Position numbers and translations under genes: made by a program. From Cephalotus follicularis (lineage: Eukaryota; Streptophyta; Magnoliopsida; Oxalidales; Cephalotaceae), in assembly GCA_001972305.1 (NCBI GenBank), contig BDDD01002399.1, forward strand, positions 62,001-126,000: DNA of 64,000 nt, in the 5' to 3' direction. This document shows, one piece after another, positions 61,011 to 64,000 of this stretch. Positions within the stretch are counted from its first letter, which is position 1, and every line of letters starts with the position of its first letter. Under the pieces are notes generated by a model. It had not been told where the DNA came from and searched no databases. It worked only from the letters and a program-made list of their open reading frames with translations.

Positions 61011-61900
61011 GGCACGCATTCATTACATATGTATAATGTACACAACCATTGGCTGCTGATCTGTTTCATTGAAATGAAATGGGTCAGGTTTAAGTTCAGG
61101 TTCAGGTGGAAGCGTCAGTGATTAGACAATCCAAGTGCAGGGTAAGAATCTATATTCTTTTATCTATGGTTGTATGAGGTAGTTGATGTAGATGGACAGT
61201 GTATTTACATTATATGACATGCCGGCTTGTGGCAGTGCATGAATATAAATGTGTGTTGATGTATTAGACCTGCCGGCATGTGGCAGTGCATCATTTGATC
61301 GGTGTATGATATTATTGGATATGATCAGACCCATCTTTTGAGGTTTTGACGTGATTATCCTTTGCATGTGTATGGTATTATTGGATATGATCAAGCCCAT
61401 CATAGAGGGTATTGAAAGGATTATCCTTTGCATGCAAATGATATATTTGGATTTATTTGTGATGTAGTCTGGTATGGGCAGAGCCCCCAGCATGTAGATT
61501 GTGATGATATGAGGGTTAAACCCCAAACATATAAACTGTGGTTTATCAGGTGGCATGGAGTCCGATAAACGAATACTTCATGCCAAAATTTTGAGAAATC
61601 CTAAGAGTATGGTTTTAATGGATTCATCGCTTGAGATGTTAGAATGATGATTCGGATCTAAATTGTGGTTTGTTGCGGGCTGAGCCCATTTATAACTATT
61701 GGTTCCTCCTTCGGGAGTGTGGACATATAAAATGTGTTTTCTTTGCAGGGGGTATAGTCCTGTAAACGAATACTTCATGCCCGATTTTCGGGAGATTATA
61801 AGAGTTGAAATGTATTCAACTGATTATTCCGCTGATATGATGTGATTGTTTAAGGTTTATAGAACTTTTGGGTATGATTGATATATGACTGTTGCGGAAC
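61011..61900 (+). other. LTR-B-like sequence in the interior of J
   Basis: Resembles the 3' part of LTR B (6060-6720): GAAATGGGTCAGG, GACATGCCGGCTTGTGGCAG, CGAATACTTCATGCC. A 66-bp segment is duplicated (61302-61433). It lacks the last 70 or so bases of LTR B and the primer site. Confidence 0.72.
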
Positions 61901-62346
61901 TATGCTGGATATACCAGTGTAGGATCCTTGCTATTGGGAGATTGAAGGTGATTAACTGAATAAGTGCTAATTGAAGTTATTTGGAGTTGCGGAATAATAA
62001 CAGGTGATGTGTTGGGTTCTTGGAGACCCAGCGATATGGATATAGTAAGGTTATAGATTGTACAGTTACGAATTGTGCAGTCATAAACCATGTGGTTATG
62101 GATCGTATGCTTATGAATTGTTTGATATGGATGAGCTGTGGTCGCAAGCCTATCGCTCCAGTTTCTCTGTACTTCCGACGATTAGCAAGATGTATCGAGA
62201 TCTGAAGCTCGATATGGGTGGAAGTGTGATGGTAATACCATGGGCTTGGAAAGCCACTTATAACGTGAGGAAGAAGTGAAGGCATTCTACCTTCACCTGT
62301 TTAATCTAGGAAATCTCGGGACGAGATTTCTTTAAGGAGGGGAGGA
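61901..62346 (+). pseudogene. Element J 3' interior: B-like leader, minisatellite, integrase scrap, polypurine tract
   Basis: 61905-62040 matches the untranslated leader of B after its primer site (6815-6960: CTATGCTGGATA, GGAGTTGCGGAATAATAA). 62041-62130 is six 15-bp units related to those of B and to 44731-44880. 62131-62200 translates to a scrap of the integrase zinc domain (SKMYRDLK). The tail 62300-62346 ends in the purine tract AAGGAGGGGAGGA, as in B. Together this is a mosaic rather than a simple deletion of an ordinary element. Confidence 0.72.
62041..62130 (+). repeat. 15-bp minisatellite near the 3' end of J
   Basis: Six units such as GATCGTATGCTTATG and AACCATGTGGTTATG, open in one frame (NHVVM, DRMLM). 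Confidence 0.78.
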
Positions 62347-64000
62347 TGTAACGCCCCAAATTTCATAAATAATTATTATGAAATTGGTGCGTGTACAGTT
62401 GTAATAAAATCGATATAGGCCCAGAGTAATAAAAAGTCATTACGCATTTAAGTGTAATTGTCTTAGCCAAAACGGCTAATAAAGCCTATTTTTTTAATGC
62501 ACGACAATAAAGCCCAAATGTTCAAAATATTATTACAATTATTTTGGTGGTTGTTCGGATAAATTATGTCGCGATTCGCGGAAAAATCGGGACCCAGACC
62601 TTAGTATTTTGGCAGTAAATACTAAAGAGAAAGCAATTTGCATAAAGGGAGGGAAATAGAGACATGGGCACATCACGTACCCGTGAAAGAAAGAGGCAGC
62701 GGGCGCTCTGTACGCCCGCGCCAGGGAGAGAGCGAGAGAGAGTGGGAGAGAGATCGGAGTAGAGGGAGAGAGAGCACGCCGGAGCCAGCCACAGGACCGG
62801 GAGAGCGCGGCGGTCAGCCCAGGGCCTCCAACCGACGTGTGCGTGTGGCAATTGGATTTGGCATTGAGGAATTGATCAATTGGCGAGAACCGGGTTCGGT
62901 TCAATGGTTTGGCAAAGGTTCGGCAATGAACTGACGGCTCGACTGTGCCATTGCGGCTGTGATTCCTAACTCGGAATCAAAGGTAGGGGATTTTATAAAT
63001 GTGGTTTGAGTCCAATTATAAAAAACGTTCCTTGATGAAATGCGTGCATATCGTGTCTTGCAATGATTGTGGGCTGTGGATTGCAAATTGCGTGATTGTG
63101 TTAGGGTTGCTATGAATAGCTAAACTGTTATGCATATGGTGTTTTACAATGATTGTAGATCGGATTGCATGTGTTGTATGCTTGAACTTTATCGGTTTTG
63201 GGACGTGTTGAAGGAACCATGTTTTGGTTTACTTAAACGTCGACGCTTAGGAAAGAAGCGTTGATGCTATAGATTGTTATACGGAGAATGAGTCCTGGTT
63301 AGCGATAAATGTCGACACTTGGAGATAACGTCGACGCTATGATTCGTTGTGTGTTAGAATGGATAATTGTGAGTTGTGGCTTTGTTTTGCTGCTGTTTTT
63401 CTGCACTGTCTGCAGAATCCAGCCGACTGTCCAAGAGGACAGCCAACTGCTCTAGTGTGCCAGTCGACTGTTCGGTATGAATAGCCGACTACTCAATGGA
63501 TCCAGCCGACTGTGCTTGGGAGCCAGTCAACTTTCCATGTGTGTTACTGAGGAATGCCTGCAGAGGCTTGAGTAGCCGAATGCTGTAGGCCAGCGGCCGA
63601 CTGTTGGGTATAACAGCCGACTGTCAAGGATGACAGCCGACTGTCGAGTGTGGGCAGCCGACTGCCAGTTTAGGACAGCCGGCTGTTGAAGGAAAATAAC
63701 CGACTGTCAGTGAGGGACAACTGATTGTTTGTGTCTATCTTGCATTGTGGGCATGTGTATGCATCTTGTACTGTGATGAACTGTGATCTATGACTGAGTA
63801 TTGTTGATTGTGAATTGCGATTCGTGACTGTATATTGTTGATTGTGAATTGTGAATTGTGACTGAGTATTGTTGATTGTGAACTGTGGTGAACTGTTTGT
63901 GCATCGTGATAACTGATCGTGAACTGTTGTATCATCCTTTCGGAAGTGCATTCATGTCATTATAAATCATTATTTTACACGAAAATGTATGTTCAACCAA
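62347..64000 (+). mobile_element. 3' LTR of element J (runs off the window)
   Basis: Starts TGTAACGCCCC after the polypurine tract and is co-linear with 41696-43190 and with the reverse of LTR M. Motif arrays at 63236-63345 and 63418-63730 are longer than in the 5' LTR. Its end and the right target copy lie beyond 64000. Confidence 0.93.
63418..63730. repeat. AGCCGACTG array in 3' LTR J
   Basis: About fourteen AGCCGACTG/AGTCGACTG/AACCGACTG motifs at 15-30 bp spacing, with inserted units that are absent from the 5' LTR. Confidence 0.8.

Larger units (their letters stand above)
41696..64000 (+). mobile_element. Element J (5' LTR to partial 3' LTR, hosts K)
   Basis: 5' LTR 41696-44142, perfect primer site, a short gag start, a degenerate interior split by K (45276-61005), polypurine tract 62334-62346, and 3' LTR from 62347 beyond the window end. 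GTGTA (41691-41695) would be the left target copy. Only about 2.5 kb of interior remains, with no protease or RT. The two LTRs are clearly a pair, differing mainly in motif-array length and small indels. Confidence 0.88.

Overview
This window looks like nuclear DNA from a repeat-rich flowering plant, probably a eudicot; the species cannot be told from it. I found no cellular gene. Essentially all of it is LTR retrotransposon. The coding remnants are Ty3/gypsy: Tekay/Del-like chromoviruses (gag with CCHC knuckles, protease, RT, RNase H, integrase, C-terminal chromodomain-like tail) plus one older Tat-lineage element. LTRs are long (2.1-3.5 kb), and three of the four primer sites are complementary to initiator tRNA-Met. 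Every reading frame is broken by stops, indels or insertions, so nothing is expected to make a full polyprotein.

Layout. The oldest layer is a Tat-lineage element T, seen as gag at 35861-36270 and protease/RT at about 39740-41695. Three things sit in T: element B (5' LTR remnant from 5867, 3' LTR ending 35860), LTR N (36271-39740, apparently part-inverted) and element J (41696 to beyond the window). B holds element A (pol 2-3094, 3' LTR 3149-5866), element C (8239-24609), solo LTR O (25320-27613) and solo LTR E (30201-35178). J holds minus-strand element K (45276-61005). A third tier of solo LTRs lies in these: G, H and F1 in C; F2 in E; M and L in K. Ten insertions show 5-bp target duplications at both ends (seven exact, three with one mismatch), so the order of events can be read directly.

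Within the elements, gag would form the particle, protease cuts the polyprotein, RT/RNase H copies the RNA from the tRNA-Met site and polypurine tract, and integrase with its chromodomain-like tail inserts the copy. K is the best preserved (about 15.7 kb with its two nested insertions). B has lost nearly all of pol, C has lost RNase H and integrase, and J has a short chimeric interior.

Signals not explained by the coding annotation: arrays of TCGA-centred palindromes whose flanks differ by LTR family; a short hairpin at a similar place in nearly every LTR with family-specific stem sequence; a GC-rich triple hairpin in LTR family F; a 15-bp-period minisatellite in the 3' part of two elements; and an LTR whose two halves point in opposite directions.
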